From the NCBI RefSeq assembly GCF_016650635.1, contig NZ_JAEKFI010000001.1, positions 1,054,001 to 1,118,000 of the forward strand: a stretch of DNA of 64,000 bases, written 5' to 3'. The position numbers and the translations under genes were made by a program. The notes under the pieces are model-generated. The model ran no database searches. It was not told where the DNA came from and saw only the letters and a program-made list of their open reading frames with translations. Of this stretch, positions 49,036 to 61,977 are shown one piece after another; position 1 is the stretch's first letter, and every line of letters starts with the position of its first letter. The stretch is from Pseudomonas sp. TH43 (GTDB lineage: Bacteria; Pseudomonadota; Gammaproteobacteria; Pseudomonadales; Pseudomonadaceae).

Positions 49036-49392
49036 ATGGCCAAATCCCTGTTGATCATCAGCCGTCAATCGCCGTGGTCCGGCCCCGGTGCCCGCGAAGC
49101 CCTGGACATCGTGCTCGCTGGCGGCGCGTTCGATCTGCCGATCGGCCTGCTGTTTCTGGATGACGGCGTGCTGCAACTCGCAGCCGGGCAAAACGCCAAG
49201 GCGTTGCAACAAAAAGACCTCAGCGCCAATCTGCAAGCGCTGCCAATGTTTGGCGTCGAAGAGTTGTTTTATTGCGCCGACAGCGCCGCCACTCGCGGTC
49301 TCGCCGATCTGTCCCTGGACGCGGCGCAGCCGCTCGCAGCCGAGCAAATCACCGCGCTTATTGACCGTTACGACCAGGTGATCACCCTCTGA
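49036..49392 (+). CDS. tusC: Sulfurtransferase complex subunit TusC
   Basis: A DsrF-type protein of about 118 residues. KSLLIISRQSPWSGPGAREA, LPIGLLFLDDGVLQLAAGQN and FGVEELFYCADSAATRGLAD are family marks. It forms the TusBCD heterohexamer with its neighbours but lacks the relay cysteine of TusD in the equivalent place. The ATG at 49036 lies one base after the tusD stop; the frame has an earlier start inside tusD that I reject. Overlaps tusB by one base. Confidence 0.92.
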   Translation: MAKSLLIISRQSPWSGPGAREALDIVLAGGAFDLPIGLLFLDDGVLQLAAGQNAKALQQKDLSANLQALPMFGVEELFYCADSAATRGLADLSLDAAQPLAAEQITALIDRYDQVITL

Positions 49393-49685
49393 TGTCGACT
49401 TTGCATGTATTGTCTCATTCCCCATTCGGCGACGATCGCCTCAACAGTTGCCTGCGCTTGCTCGGCAGCGCTGATGCTGTGTTGCTGTGCGGTGACGCAG
49501 CCTACGCGCTGCAACCCGGCACCGCGCCGTTCCTGGCGCTGCAAAGCCGCCAGATCAAATTACTCGTGCTGACCGAAGACGCTCAGGCGCGCGCCGTGCA
49601 GGTCCCGGACTGGGCCGAAGCCATCGATTACCCGGCCTTCGTCGAACTGTCGATCCACCATGACAAGGTCAACAGTTGGCTATGA
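49392..49685 (+). CDS. tusB: Sulfurtransferase complex subunit TusB
   Basis: A 97-residue DsrH/TusB-type protein. STLHVLSHSPFGDDRLNSCL at the start, ADAVLLCGDAAYAL in the middle and WAEAIDYPAFVELSIHHDKV with NSW at the end are typical of TusB. It completes TusBCD and acts with TusE. Its start overlaps the tusC stop by one base and its stop overlaps the tusE start, so the whole cluster is translationally coupled. Confidence 0.92.
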   Translation: MSTLHVLSHSPFGDDRLNSCLRLLGSADAVLLCGDAAYALQPGTAPFLALQSRQIKLLVLTEDAQARAVQVPDWAEAIDYPAFVELSIHHDKVNSWL

Positions 49686-50017
49686 ACTCCATGACCGTCG
49701 ACGCCCGCGCCATCGAACTGGACAAGGACGGCTTCCTCGTCGACCTGAGTGATTGGTCGCACGATGTCGCCAGCGCCCTCGCTGCTGCCGAAGAAATCGA
49801 GTTGACCGCCGAACACTGGGAAGTCCTCGAACTGCTGCGCAGTTTTTATGCCGAATTCCAGCTGTCCCCGGCCACGCGGCCATTGATCAAGTACACCGCA
49901 CTCAAACTTGGCCCGGACAAAGGCAACAGCCTGCACCTGAACCGACTGTTCAAAGGCACCCCCGCCAAACTCGCCGCGAAACTGGCGGGCCTGCCCAAAC
50001 CGACGAATTGCTTATGA
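49682..50017 (+). CDS. tusE: TusE/DsrC-like sulfur carrier
   Basis: A 111-residue protein with the DsrC/TusE fold. DKDGFLVDLSDWSHDVA near the start and LSPATRPLIKYTALKL in the middle are hallmarks, and the C-terminal arm ends LAGLPKPTNCL with the sulfur-carrying Cys110 as the penultimate residue, as required. It accepts sulfur from TusBCD and delivers it to MnmA. The ATG at 49682 overlaps the tusB stop by four bases (ATGA). Confidence 0.94.
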   Translation: MNSMTVDARAIELDKDGFLVDLSDWSHDVASALAAAEEIELTAEHWEVLELLRSFYAEFQLSPATRPLIKYTALKLGPDKGNSLHLNRLFKGTPAKLAAKLAGLPKPTNCL

Positions 50018-51015
50018 CCGACTTTCCAGCACTGACCCTCGAAACGCCCGCCGAGCATCCGTTCGCCCAATTCGTGCGCATCCTCGGCAAGGGTAAACGT
50101 GGCGCCCGCGACCTGACCCGTGAAGAGGCCCGGGAAGCCATGGGCATGGTGCTCGACGACAAGGTCGAAGACACCCAGTTAGGTGCATTCCTGATGCTGC
50201 TGCGGCACAAGGAAGAAAGCGCCGAGGAAATGGCCGGTTTCACCGAGGCCCTGCGCGAACGCTTGCGGGCGCCAGCCCTGAATGTCGATCTGGACTGGCC
50301 GACCTATGCGGGCAAAAAACGCCATCTGCCTTGGTATTTGCTGGCGGCTAAATGCCTGGCACAGAACGGCGTGCGCATCTTTATGCACGGCGGCGGCGCG
50401 CACACCGCCGGGCGCCTGTACAGCGAGCAATTGCTCGGCGAATTGAACATCCCTTTGTGTCGCACCTGGCAGCAGGTCGGCTCAGCACTGGATAACGGTG
50501 GTCTGGCGTTCATGCCGTTGCTGGACTGGGCGCCACAGCTGCAGAACATGATCGACCTGCGCAACACCTTGGGTCTGCGTTCGCCGATTCATTCGCTGGC
50601 GCGGATTCTCAACCCGCTGGGCGCACGTTGCGGCCTGCAAAGCATCTTCCACCCCGGCTATCAGGCCGTGCACCGTGATGCCAGTGGCTTGCTCGGCGAC
50701 ACGGCGATTGTGGTCAAGGGCGACGGCGGCGAAATCGAGATCAACCCGGATGCCGACAGTCACCTCTACGGCACCACCGGCGGCGAAAGCTGGGACGAGG
50801 AATGGCCGCAATTGTCGGCGCAACGCCACGTCAAACCGGCATCGCTGGACGTTGAGCATTTGAAAGCCGTGTGGCGTGGCGACGTGATCGACAGTTATCC
50901 GCAAATGGCCCTGATTTCGACCATGGCCCTGGCCTTGCGCGGCCTCGGTCAATCCCGTGAACAGGCTTTCGAAACCGCCGAACAATACTGGGCCGCACGG
51001 GATAAATCGATTTAA
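50014..51015 (+). CDS. ybiB: Glycosyl transferase family protein YbiB (TrpD2-like)
   Basis: A protein of about 333 residues with the anthranilate-phosphoribosyltransferase-like fold: an N-terminal helical Glycos_trans_3N part (EHPFAQFVRILGKGKRGARD, VEDTQLGAFLMLLRHKEESA) and an alpha/beta C-terminal part (HGGGAHTAGRLYSEQLLGEL, RSPIHSLARILNPLGARCGL). YbiB lacks TrpD activity in E. coli and binds nucleic acid. Its ATG overlaps the tusE stop by four bases, so it belongs to the same operon; a role in RNA or DNA handling linked to tRNA thiolation is possible but not shown. Confidence 0.92.
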   Translation: MTDFPALTLETPAEHPFAQFVRILGKGKRGARDLTREEAREAMGMVLDDKVEDTQLGAFLMLLRHKEESAEEMAGFTEALRERLRAPALNVDLDWPTYAGKKRHLPWYLLAAKCLAQNGVRIFMHGGGAHTAGRLYSEQLLGELNIPLCRTWQQVGSALDNGGLAFMPLLDWAPQLQNMIDLRNTLGLRSPIHSLARILNPLGARCGLQSIFHPGYQAVHRDASGLLGDTAIVVKGDGGEIEINPDADSHLYGTTGGESWDEEWPQLSAQRHVKPASLDVEHLKAVWRGDVIDSYPQMALISTMALALRGLGQSREQAFETAEQYWAARDKSI

Positions 51016-51106
51016 TCGATCATAGGCGCCCGATCTTTGCGCTTTTCGTTCGAACTCATGGGCATAGACTCGGCTCCAACGTTTATTGGATTGTGGAGTC
51101 TTGATC

Positions 51107-52108
51107 ATGGGTTTACTCGTTGATGGCCACTGGCAGGACAAGTGGTACGAAAGCAGCAAGGACGGCGCGTTTCAGCGCGAACAGGCAAAACGGCGCAACT
51201 GGGTTACCGCTGACGGCCAACCTGGCCCAAGTGGCGAAGGCGGTTTTGCCGCCGAAGCCGGGCGCTATCATCTCTACGTGTCGCTTGCCTGCCCCTGGGC
51301 GCACCGCACCCTGATTCTGCGCAAACTCAAAGAGCTGGAAAGCCTGATCGACGTTTCGGTGGTCAGCTGGCTGATGCTGGAAAACGGCTGGACCTTCGAC
51401 AAGGCTCACGGCTCGACCGGCGACAAGCTCGATGGCTTTGACTTCATGCACCAGCGTTACACCGCCGACACTGCCGATTACACCGGTCGCGTGACGGTGC
51501 CAGTGTTGTGGGACAAGAAGCTCAAACGCATTGTCAGCAACGAGTCAGCGGAGATCATCCGCATGTTCAACAGCGCGTTTGATGGTTTGACTGGCAACGA
51601 GCTGGACTTCTACCCGGCGCCGTTGCGCGGGGAAATCGATGCGTTGAATGAGCGGATTTATCCGGCGGTGAACAACGGCGTGTATCGCGCCGGGTTTGCC
51701 ACGTCGCAACAGGCTTATGAAGAAGCGTTTGATGAGGTGTTTGCCGAGCTTGATCATCTTGAGCGCGTATTAGGCGCCAACCGCTATCTGACCGGGGAAT
51801 ACCTGACTGAAGCAGACATTCGCCTCTTCACCACGATCATCCGTTTTGATGCGGTGTATCACGGGCACTTCAAGTGCAACCTGCGGCGGATTGCCGATTA
51901 CCCGAATCTGTCGAACTGGTTGCGTGAGTTGTATCAGTGGCCGGGGATTGGCGAGACGGTGGATTTCCAGCACATCAAAAATCATTACTACGGCAGTCAC
52001 AAGACCATCAACCCGACGGGGATCGTGCCGAAGGGGCCGGAGCAGGATTTCACCGTGGCCCATGATCGGGCGCGGTTGGCTGGGAAAGAGGTTTGGCGAC
52101 AAGGTTGA
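51107..52108 (+). CDS. Glutathionyl-hydroquinone reductase (Xi-class GST)
   Basis: A protein of about 333 residues, the usual length. The catalytic Cys62 is in LACPWAHRTLILRKLKEL; SVVSWLMLENGWTF and RYTADTADYTGRVTVPVLWD with NESAEIIRMFNSAF complete the thioredoxin-like part, and the helical C-terminal part includes YLTGEYLTEADIRLFTTIIR. It uses glutathione to reduce S-glutathionyl-hydroquinones to hydroquinones in the cytosol. ATG at 51107 is preceded by GGAG. Single gene, convergent with cysG across a REPIN. Confidence 0.93.
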   Translation: MGLLVDGHWQDKWYESSKDGAFQREQAKRRNWVTADGQPGPSGEGGFAAEAGRYHLYVSLACPWAHRTLILRKLKELESLIDVSVVSWLMLENGWTFDKAHGSTGDKLDGFDFMHQRYTADTADYTGRVTVPVLWDKKLKRIVSNESAEIIRMFNSAFDGLTGNELDFYPAPLRGEIDALNERIYPAVNNGVYRAGFATSQQAYEEAFDEVFAELDHLERVLGANRYLTGEYLTEADIRLFTTIIRFDAVYHGHFKCNLRRIADYPNLSNWLRELYQWPGIGETVDFQHIKNHYYGSHKTINPTGIVPKGPEQDFTVAHDRARLAGKEVWRQG

Positions 52109-52132
52109 TTGATGCGGTGTTTTTGCAGGCCT

Positions 52133-52209
52133 CTTCGCGAGCAGGCTCGCTCCCACACTGGATCTGTGTCGTGCACAAATCCCCTGTGGGAGCGAGCCTG
52201 CTCGCGAAT
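52133..52209. repeat. REPIN between convergent genes
   Basis: TCGCGAGCAGGCTCGCTCCC and GGGAGCGAGCCTGCTCGCGA are perfect complements spaced by about 35 bp; the loop also holds a short CTGTG...CACAAA dyad. This is the best preserved copy of its type in the window. Confidence 0.93.
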
Positions 52210-52224
52210 GGGGCGACTCGGTAT

Positions 52225-53619
52225 TCAGACCTGCGCCTGAGCGCCTTCGAACCAAGCCAGCTTTTCGCGCAGTTGCACCACTTCACCGACGATCACCAGC
52301 GTTGGCGCATGCACTTCATGCTCCGCCACCAGTCGCGGCAAATCGGCCAGCGTGCCGGTGAAGACCCGCTGATTGACCGTGGTGCCCTGCTGAATCAGCG
52401 CTGCCGGGGTATCTGCCGAACGCCCGTGCTTGATCAACTCCTCACAAATCACCGGCAACCCGACCAGGCCCATATAGAACACCAGCGTCTGCGCCGGCGC
52501 GACAAGGTCGGCCCACGGCAGATCGGTGGAACCGTCCTTCAAGTGCCCGGTAACGAAGCGAACTGACTGCGCGTAATCACGATGGGTCAGCGGAATCCCG
52601 GCATACGCCGCGCAACCACTGGCCGCTGTAATGCCCGGTACCACCTGGAAGGGAATGCCGTGAGCTGCCAATTCCTCGATCTCTTCGCCGCCGCGGCCGA
52701 AGATGAACGGATCACCGCCCTTCAAGCGCACCACGCGCTTGCCGGCCTTGGCCAGATCCACCAGTTGCTGGTTGATCTGGTCCTGCGGCACAGCATGTTC
52801 GGCGCGACGCTTGCCGACGTAAACCCGCTCGGCATCACGACGGCACAGCTCGATAATCGCTGGGGCGACCAAACGGTCGTACAGCACCACATCGGCCTGC
52901 TGCATCAATCGCAAGGCCTTGAAGGTCAGCAGATCCGGGTCACCCGGACCCGCGCCAACCAAATACACCTCACCGGTGGTGACTGCCGCCTCGCCATCAA
53001 TCTTGGCTTGCAGCAGACGTTCGGCTTCGGCGCCCTGCCCGGCCAGTTGCCGATCGGCAATCGGGCCTTGAAACACGTCTTCCCAGAACCCACGACGTTG
53101 CTGCACATCCGGAAACAGGCTTTTCACCTGGTTACGAAAACGTGCAGCGAGTCCGGCCAATTGGCCGTAAGTTGACGGAATCCAGGTTTCAATCTTGGCG
53201 CGAATCAACCGCGCCAGCACTGGCGCATCGCCGCCGCTGGAAATAGCCACGATAAGCGGCGAGCGATCCACAATCGCCGGGAAGATCACGCTGCACAAGG
53301 CAGGCGCGTCGACCACGTTGACCGGTACACAGCGGCGATGAGCATCGGAAGAAACTTGTGCGTTCAGCGCTTCGTCGTCAGTGGCAGCGATGATCAGCCC
53401 GCAACCGTCCAGATCCGCTTCGACGTAACCGCGCAACAGGCATTCGCCGCCAGAGGCGACGACCAGTTCACGCAGTTGCGCTTCGATTTCAGGTGCGACC
53501 ACCCGCAGCAGCGCACCGGCATCGGCCAGCAGGCGGGATTTGCGCAAGGCAATTTCCCCCCCACCGACGACCAACACACGACTGCCGCGCAGGTTGTGAA
53601 ACAGCGGCAGATATTTCAT
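52225..53619 (-). CDS. cysG: Siroheme synthase (three activities)
   Basis: A 464-residue fusion of the usual length. Residues 1-150 are the precorrin-2 dehydrogenase/ferrochelatase part, beginning with the NAD-binding [20 protein letters not shown]; a helical dimerisation part follows; residues from about 215 form the uroporphyrinogen-III C-methyltransferase ([60 protein letters not shown]). It turns uroporphyrinogen III into siroheme for sulfite and nitrite reductases. Its ATG directly abuts the serS stop, so both are in one transcript. Confidence 0.97.
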   Translation of the reverse strand: MKYLPLFHNLRGSRVLVVGGGEIALRKSRLLADAGALLRVVAPEIEAQLRELVVASGGECLLRGYVEADLDGCGLIIAATDDEALNAQVSSDAHRRCVPVNVVDAPALCSVIFPAIVDRSPLIVAISSGGDAPVLARLIRAKIETWIPSTYGQLAGLAARFRNQVKSLFPDVQQRRGFWEDVFQGPIADRQLAGQGAEAERLLQAKIDGEAAVTTGEVYLVGAGPGDPDLLTFKALRLMQQADVVLYDRLVAPAIIELCRRDAERVYVGKRRAEHAVPQDQINQQLVDLAKAGKRVVRLKGGDPFIFGRGGEEIEELAAHGIPFQVVPGITAASGCAAYAGIPLTHRDYAQSVRFVTGHLKDGSTDLPWADLVAPAQTLVFYMGLVGLPVICEELIKHGRSADTPAALIQQGTTVNQRVFTGTLADLPRLVAEHEVHAPTLVIVGEVVQLREKLAWFEGAQAQV

Positions 53620-54912
<1,293 letters not shown>

Positions 54913-54915
54913 TTA

Positions 54916-55290
54916 TCAAAGTTTGGTCAAAGACAGGCCAGCCCACGTCGCGAGCAGCCCGCCGAATACGCTGAGTGCCGCATAGCCCAGGGCTAGCGGC
55001 ACCTGCCCGCTTTCCAGCAGGCGCACCGTATCCAGTGAAAAGGATGAAAAAGTCGTCAGCCCCCCGAGGAAGCCGACCATCAACCCGGCGCGCACCTCGA
55101 TCGGCACTTCCGGGCGTATCAAAAACAGGCCGTACAACACGCCAATCAGCAGACAGCCCACGATATTAACGGCCAGCGTCGCGGTATAGAAGTGCCGCGG
55201 CCAATTGGCGTTGATCCAATTGCCGGTGGCGAAGCGCAACAACGTGCCGGCAACCCCGCCGGCGGAGACCGCAATGATCAATGGAAGCAC
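54916..55290 (-). CDS. crcB: Fluoride channel CrcB/Fluc
   Basis: A 124-residue inner-membrane protein with four helices. The marks are [31 protein letters not shown] and [18 protein letters not shown], which line the fluoride path. It lets fluoride leave the cell as a dual-topology dimer. The start is GTG at 55290 with GGAG seven bases upstream, overlapping the rarA stop by one base; there is therefore no room for a fluoride riboswitch directly before it and it is made as part of the rarA-crcB-serS-cysG transcript. Confidence 0.95.
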   Translation of the reverse strand: MLPLIIAVSAGGVAGTLLRFATGNWINANWPRHFYTATLAVNIVGCLLIGVLYGLFLIRPEVPIEVRAGLMVGFLGGLTTFSSFSLDTVRLLESGQVPLALGYAALSVFGGLLATWAGLSLTKL

Positions 55291-56612
55291 TATTTTCTCC
55301 GCTGCCGAGGGCTTAAACGGTCAAGTTGCGCGAGGTGGTTGAGCTTCTCGCCGATCTTCAATTCGAGGCCGCGCGGCACTGGTTGGTAGAACGGGATCGG
55401 CTCGAGTTCTTCCGGAAAATAGTCTTCACCAGCGGCGTAAGCGTCCGGTTCATCGTGGGCGTAGCGGTATTCGTCGCCGTAGCCCAATTGCTTCATCAGT
55501 TTGGTCGGCGCATTGCGCAAGTGCAGCGGCACTTCCAGCGAACCGTGTTCGGCGGCAGCGCGCAGGGCGGTTTTGAACCCCATGTACACCGCGTTGCTTT
55601 TTGGCGCGCAGGCCAGATAGGTGATGGCTTGAGCTACGGCCAACTCGCCTTCCGGGCTGCCGAGACGCTCTTGCACTTCCCATGCGGCGAGGCAAAGGCT
55701 CAGCGCGCGGGGATCGGCGTTGCCGATGTCTTCGCTGGCCATGCGTACCACGCGCCGCGCCAGGTACAGCGGATCGCAACCGCCGTCGATCATCCGCGCA
55801 AACCAGTACAAAGCGCCGTCGGGGTTGGAGCCGCGTACCGACTTGTGCAGCGCCGATATCTGGTCATAGAACGCTTCGCCGCCCTTGTCGAAACGCCGAC
55901 GCGTATCGCCGAGCAGACTTTGCAGGAGCTCGGTACCGATCTCGCTGTTGTCTTCGGCCAGATCAGAGGCGTTTTCCAGCAGATTGAGCAGACGTCGGCC
56001 ATCGCCATCGGCGGCCGACAGCAGCATCTGGAAACCTTCGTCGTTGAGCGTCAGGTTGCGTTTGCCCAAGCCGCGCTCTTCGGTAAGGGCGCGGTGCACC
56101 AGTTTGCGCAGCGCCGCCTCGTCGAGGCTTTTCAGCACGTAGACGCGGGCACGCGACAACAAGGCGTTGTTGAGTTCAAACGAAGGGTTTTCGGTGGTAG
56201 CGCCGATGAAGATCAGCGTGCCGTCTTCAACGTACGGCAGGAACGCGTCCTGCTGGGATTTGTTGAAACGGTGTACTTCATCGACGAACAGAATCGTGCG
56301 CTTGCCGTACTGGCCGGCCTGCTGCTTGGCGATTTCAACGGCCTGACGGATCTCCTTGACCCCGGCGAGCACTGCCGAGACCGTTTCGAAGTGCGCGTCC
56401 GAGACTTCCGCGAGCAACCGTGCCAACGTGGTTTTACCCACGCCCGGCGGGCCCCAGAAGATCATCGAATGCAGGGCACCCTGCTCCAGCGCCTCACGCA
56501 GAGGCTTGCCGCGAGCGAGTAAGTGCTCCTGACCGACGTACTCATCCAGATTGGTCGCGCGCAAACGCGCGGCCAGTGGCTGGGCAATCGGTGCACTGCG
56601 AAACAGATCCAT
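55290..56612 (-). CDS. rarA: Replication-associated recombination protein A (MgsA family AAA+ ATPase)
   Basis: A protein of about 440 residues. N-terminal AAA+ domain with Walker [16 protein letters not shown], Walker [18 protein letters not shown] and sensor [24 protein letters not shown]; then a lid and the C-terminal tetramer domain ([40 protein letters not shown]). It acts at stalled replication forks and with SSB. I chose the ATG at 56612 ([20 protein letters not shown]), the family start; the open frame runs back to 56789 through REP-like sequence. Confidence 0.96.
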   Translation of the reverse strand: MDLFRSAPIAQPLAARLRATNLDEYVGQEHLLARGKPLREALEQGALHSMIFWGPPGVGKTTLARLLAEVSDAHFETVSAVLAGVKEIRQAVEIAKQQAGQYGKRTILFVDEVHRFNKSQQDAFLPYVEDGTLIFIGATTENPSFELNNALLSRARVYVLKSLDEAALRKLVHRALTEERGLGKRNLTLNDEGFQMLLSAADGDGRRLLNLLENASDLAEDNSEIGTELLQSLLGDTRRRFDKGGEAFYDQISALHKSVRGSNPDGALYWFARMIDGGCDPLYLARRVVRMASEDIGNADPRALSLCLAAWEVQERLGSPEGELAVAQAITYLACAPKSNAVYMGFKTALRAAAEHGSLEVPLHLRNAPTKLMKQLGYGDEYRYAHDEPDAYAAGEDYFPEELEPIPFYQPVPRGLELKIGEKLNHLAQLDRLSPRQRRK

Positions 56613-56656
56613 CACGTAACGTTGAAACCTCTGATTTTCTGAACCCCGGTGGAACC

Positions 56657-56790
56657 CTGTGGCGAGGGGATTTATCCCCGTCCGGCTGCGAAGCAGTCGT
56701 AAGACCATTCTACGCGGTACGTCTGACTCAACCGGGTTGCAGGTTTTGGGGTTGCTTCGCAGCCCAACGGGGATAAATCCCCTCGCCACA
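56657..56790. repeat. Long inverted repeat between lolA and rarA
   Basis: TGTGGCGAGGGGATTTATCC with GGCTGCGAAGCAG at the left and GCTTCGCAGCCCAACGGGGA with TAAATCCCCTCGCCACA at the right: about 30 paired bases around a 75-bp loop. It lies within what is otherwise an operon, 45 bp before the rarA start codon. Confidence 0.9.
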
Positions 56791-56823
56791 AAAAGCCCCT
56801 TGGCAACGCCACTGGTCCGGGAT

Positions 56824-57444
56824 TTATTCCTGGATCACGTCCGCACCCTTGGGGATGTCGAACTTGAATTTCGAGGCTGGCACTGGTTCGTTGGCCTTGA
56901 CCCCGGTGAACAGGATGTTGGTGCGCTGGCCGACACTGTCGATCAGTTGCATGTCATTGAGCAGACCGTTGCGGAACGACAGGCGCAGGTTGTCGAACAG
57001 GGTGTCCTTGGTCTTCGGCTTGAGGGTGAAGTCGATCACGCCGCCCGCCTCTTTCGCGCTGATGTCGAAGCTCTGGCTGATCTTCGACACGTCACCGGAC
57101 AGCAGCAGCGCCGGGGTCTGGGTCAGACGCTCGTCGAGCTTCTTGATGGTCGCCTGTTCCAGATCCGGATCCCACAGGGTGACCTTCTTGCCGTCGGAAA
57201 CCATGGTCTGCTCGGCCGGCGCATTGGTGTGCCAGTAGAACAGGCCCGGACGCTGCAGGGTCATGTCGCCGGTAGTTTCCTGCAACTGAGTGCCGCTGCC
57301 ATCGAGGGTCAGCTGCGAAAAGTTCGCGCTCAGGGTCTTGGATGTTTCCAGCAGTTGGGTCAGACGAGCCACGTCCTTGTCATCGGCGTGGGCCGTGAGT
57401 GTGGTCAAAGCCAATACTGGCAGCAGCATGCGGATAAGACGCAT
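56824..57444 (-). CDS. lolA: Outer-membrane lipoprotein carrier protein LolA
   Basis: A periplasmic protein of about 206 residues with signal peptide ([19 protein letters not shown]). The mature part has the LolA half-barrel: [58 protein letters not shown] and [20 protein letters not shown]. It carries lipoproteins from LolCDE to LolB. I chose the ATG at 57444, where the signal peptide begins; the longer frame overlaps ftsK. It is between ftsK and rarA in the usual order. Confidence 0.96.
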   Translation of the reverse strand: MRLIRMLLPVLALTTLTAHADDKDVARLTQLLETSKTLSANFSQLTLDGSGTQLQETTGDMTLQRPGLFYWHTNAPAEQTMVSDGKKVTLWDPDLEQATIKKLDERLTQTPALLLSGDVSKISQSFDISAKEAGGVIDFTLKPKTKDTLFDNLRLSFRNGLLNDMQLIDSVGQRTNILFTGVKANEPVPASKFKFDIPKGADVIQE

Positions 57445-57511
57445 GGGAGTCCTCTTGAATACTCGTTGGGAGAGCGGCGGCACATCATTGTCCCGCCTCT
57501 TGCTTTTGCAA

Positions 57512-59920
57512 TCAGTCGCGTACCGGGCCCGGAGCCAGGACTTCACGCGAACCGTTGGTGTTCATTGATGTGACGACCCCAGCCATTTCCATGGCTTCGA
57601 TCATCCGTGCCGCGCGGTTGTAACCGATCTTCAGCTTGCGCTGCACAGCGGAAATCGAGGCGCGACGGCTTTCCAGCACGAACTGCACGGCTTCGTCGTA
57701 CAGCGCGTCGGTTTCAGGATCATCGCCATCGCCGCCACCGCTGCTGCCTTCAAAACCGCTGCCCGCCTCTTCGACACCGTTGAGGATGTCGTCGTTGTAT
57801 TCCGGTGCGCCGCGCAGTTTCCACGCCTCGACCACACGGTGAACTTCTTCATCGGACACGAACGCACCGTGAACGCGGATCGGCAGGCTGGTGCCTGGCG
57901 GCATGTAGAGCATGTCACCGTGGCCGAGCAGTTGTTCGGCACCGCCCTGATCGATGATCGTACGGGAGTCGATCTTGCTCGACACCTGGAACGCCATGCG
58001 CGTCGGAATGTTGGCCTTGATCAGACCGGTGATCACGTCAACCGACGGCCGCTGGGTCGCAAGGATCAAGTGAATACCGGCGGCACGCGCCTTCTGAGCG
58101 ATACGGGCGATCAGTTCTTCGACCTTCTTGCCGACGATCATCATCATGTCGGCGAATTCGTCGACGACCACGACAATGGTCGGCAGCTTGGTCAGCAGCG
58201 GCGCTTCGTCGTGGATGCTTTCGCGCTTGTACAACGGATCAGTCAACGGTTCGCCGGCGTCCTGGGCTTCCTTGACCTTGGCGTTGAAGCCGGACAGGTT
58301 ACGCACGCCCATTTTCGCCATCAGCTTATAGCGGCGCTCCATCTCGGCAACGCTCCAGCGCAGGGCATTGGCGGCGTCCTTCATGTCGGTCACGACCGGG
58401 CAGAGCAAGTGCGGAATGCCTTCGTAGATCGACAATTCCAACATTTTCGGGTCGATCATGATCAGCTTGGCGTCTTCCGGCCCAGACTTGAACAGGATCG
58501 ACAGGATCATCGCGTTCACGCCCACCGATTTACCGGAACCGGTGGTACCGGCCACCAGCAAGTGCGGCATCTTCGCCAGGTCGGTGATGACCGGTTTGCC
58601 ACCGATATCGTGCCCCAAGGCCAAGGTAACCGGCGATTTGAAGTTGTCGTACTCGGGCGTCGACAGCACTTCGGAGAAGCGCACGATCTGCCGGTCTTCG
58701 TTCGGGATCTCGATACCGACCGTGGTCTTGCCTGGAATCACCTCAACCACACGCACACTGGTCACCGCCAGGGAACGAGCAAGGTCTTTCGCCAGGTTAG
58801 CGATACGGCTGACTTTGACGCCGGCCGCCGGCTGGATTTCGTAACGGGTAATCACCGGGCCCGGATGGATCGAATCCACCGTGACCTCGACGCCGAACTC
58901 CTTGAGTTTGATCTCCAGCAAGTGGCCGACCGCTGCCAGGGATTCCGGCGAGTAATTGAGTTGTTTCTTTTCCGCAGGATCGAGAATCGAGATCGGCGGC
59001 AAAGTGCCTTCAACGGCGCTGTCGACGAACAACGGCGCCTGCTTCTCTTTTTGCACGCGCTTGCTTGGCTCCGGCGCCTTGACCGGCGCCGGGGCGATGA
59101 CTGGCGGGACCTGCTTCTCGCGGTCGGACATGTGCTTGCTCAGCGCCTGCTCACGTTCGATCAGGCGTTCTTTGACTTTGGCCTGCTCACGCTTGTCAGT
59201 CACCGTCGGTGCGACCACATCGTGCACGCGGTCATCGACTTCACGCAGTTGCGCGACCAGTTGTTTGCGTTCGGTACGCGCCGACCACCAGCGATTGAGC
59301 GCGCCCTGAAACAGCTCGAACAGGTCGAGGGTGATCTTGCCGGTAATGTCCATCACCTTGAACCACGACAGGTCGGTAAACACCGTCAGGCCGAACAGGA
59401 ACAGCGCAATGAACAGCAATGTGCTGCCCTGAATGTTCAGCGCATTCTTCGCCAGATCGCCAAGGCTCTCGCCCAAAGCGCCACCAGCACCTGCCGGCAG
59501 ACCGGTCGCGGCATGGAAATGGATGTGCGCCAGCGCAGCGCCGGACAGCACCAGAAACACCAGACCGATCAGGCGCCAGGAGAACAGCCAGCCGCTCCAC
59601 TGCCACGGTTCATGGCGCTGACGGAAGATCTGATAGGCCTTGATCGCCAGCAGCAACGGGAAGATGTAAGCGAAATAACCCAACACCATGAACAGAATAT
59701 CGGCGCTGTAGGAGCCCGCCGGGCCGCCGAAGTTCTGCACGTCGTCGATCTTGCTGTTGTGGCTCCAGCCCGGATCGTCCTTGCCATAGGTCAGCAAGGC
59801 CATCATCAGGAACAGGCACAAGGCGCCAATGGCGATCAATGCACCTTCCTTGAGCCGGTAGTGCAACTGTTGGCGCCAGAGCGGAACGACTGTTTTGGGT
59901 GCTGCGGTGGATTTCTTCAA
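57512..59920 (-). CDS. ftsK: DNA translocase FtsK
   Basis: A protein of about 802 residues. The N-terminal ~190 residues hold four membrane segments ([40 protein letters not shown] and two more), followed by a Pro/Lys-rich linker of about 120 residues. The motor has Walker [21 protein letters not shown] and a Walker B region ([13 protein letters not shown]); the C-terminal gamma domain ([20 protein letters not shown]) reads KOPS sites. It pumps the chromosome ends to dif during division. I take TTG at 59920 ([18 protein letters not shown]) as start, with AGGA upstream; a longer frame to 60013 is open. Confidence 0.96.
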   Translation of the reverse strand: MKKSTAAPKTVVPLWRQQLHYRLKEGALIAIGALCLFLMMALLTYGKDDPGWSHNSKIDDVQNFGGPAGSYSADILFMVLGYFAYIFPLLLAIKAYQIFRQRHEPWQWSGWLFSWRLIGLVFLVLSGAALAHIHFHAATGLPAGAGGALGESLGDLAKNALNIQGSTLLFIALFLFGLTVFTDLSWFKVMDITGKITLDLFELFQGALNRWWSARTERKQLVAQLREVDDRVHDVVAPTVTDKREQAKVKERLIEREQALSKHMSDREKQVPPVIAPAPVKAPEPSKRVQKEKQAPLFVDSAVEGTLPPISILDPAEKKQLNYSPESLAAVGHLLEIKLKEFGVEVTVDSIHPGPVITRYEIQPAAGVKVSRIANLAKDLARSLAVTSVRVVEVIPGKTTVGIEIPNEDRQIVRFSEVLSTPEYDNFKSPVTLALGHDIGGKPVITDLAKMPHLLVAGTTGSGKSVGVNAMILSILFKSGPEDAKLIMIDPKMLELSIYEGIPHLLCPVVTDMKDAANALRWSVAEMERRYKLMAKMGVRNLSGFNAKVKEAQDAGEPLTDPLYKRESIHDEAPLLTKLPTIVVVVDEFADMMMIVGKKVEELIARIAQKARAAGIHLILATQRPSVDVITGLIKANIPTRMAFQVSSKIDSRTIIDQGGAEQLLGHGDMLYMPPGTSLPIRVHGAFVSDEEVHRVVEAWKLRGAPEYNDDILNGVEEAGSGFEGSSGGGDGDDPETDALYDEAVQFVLESRRASISAVQRKLKIGYNRAARMIEAMEMAGVVTSMNTNGSREVLAPGPVRD

Positions 59921-60078
59921 AACGCTACTTTTCCTGCGCCCGAGGCGCGTCCATCTATTGAATGACGATAAAAAACTGCCCAATCCAGGCAGGTAAAAAG
60001 TTGACGGGCACAACTGAGACTACTTTTAACACTGCGCTGCAGCTTTTATAAACACGGCGCGCGGCGAATATTCTGTAA

Positions 60079-61176
<1,098 letters not shown>

Positions 61177-61239
61177 CGGCACACTTTAGCGCGGGCCAAA
61201 CGGCCCGTACCGCCCTCCCCTTCTGCAAGCCTGGATGCC

Positions 61240-61920
61240 ATGCTGACTTGGTTACAACGTAATTCCCTGACGTTTCCGCCACTGGAAAAGGCCATGCGCG
61301 AGCCCAACGGATTGCTCGCTGCGGGCGGCGATCTGTCCGCCGATCGATTGATCCAGGCTTATCGCCATGGTTGTTTCCCATGGTTCTCTGAAGGCCAGCC
61401 AATTCTCTGGTGGTCGCCGGATCCGCGCACAGTGCTGTTTCCCGACGAACTGCATGTCTCGCGCAGCCTCGGCAAATTACTGCGCCAAGAACGTTACCAG
61501 GTCACCTTCGATCAGGACTTTGACGCGGTGATCCGCGCCTGCGCCGCGCCACGGGACTACGCCGACGGCACCTGGATCACCGAAGCCATGCAGAATGCCT
61601 ACATTGAATTGCATCGACGCGGGTTCGCCCATTCTGTGGAAGTCTGGGATCAAGGCGAACTGGTCGGCGGACTTTATGGCTTGGCGATGGGCCAGCTGTT
61701 TTTTGGTGAATCCATGTTCAGTCGCGCCGATAACGCTTCCAAATATGGCTTCGCCACCCTGGTGCGCCACTTGAAAGACTCGGGTTTTGTGTTGATCGAC
61801 TGCCAGATGCCGACCGATCATCTGCACAGTCTCGGTGCGCGGGCGATACCCCGCCACGCATTCGCGGACTATCTGGCCCGGCACCTCGATCAACCCAATC
61901 ACGCCACTTGGGTTTGCTGA
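61240..61920 (+). CDS. aat: Leucyl/phenylalanyl-tRNA--protein transferase
   Basis: A 226-residue enzyme. [53 protein letters not shown] and [20 protein letters not shown] are the family marks. It attaches leucine or phenylalanine to proteins that begin with Lys or Arg and so marks them for ClpAP. Its partner gene for acidic N-termini follows 57 bp downstream, forming the bacterial N-end rule pair. Confidence 0.97.
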   Translation: MLTWLQRNSLTFPPLEKAMREPNGLLAAGGDLSADRLIQAYRHGCFPWFSEGQPILWWSPDPRTVLFPDELHVSRSLGKLLRQERYQVTFDQDFDAVIRACAAPRDYADGTWITEAMQNAYIELHRRGFAHSVEVWDQGELVGGLYGLAMGQLFFGESMFSRADNASKYGFATLVRHLKDSGFVLIDCQMPTDHLHSLGARAIPRHAFADYLARHLDQPNHATWVC

Positions 61921-61977
61921 GCGACTTTTGCGCGCGTGGCTTACACTTAATTCACCAGCTTATCCCGAGGGTTGATC

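Noticed and set aside
55240..55330. Fluoride riboswitch before crcB
   Set aside because: The crcB start overlaps the rarA stop, leaving no untranslated leader.
57839..59965. Plus-strand open frame of 708 codons opposite ftsK
   Set aside because: FtsK is certain on the other strand; the antisense translation is rich in His, Arg and Gln and shows no domain.
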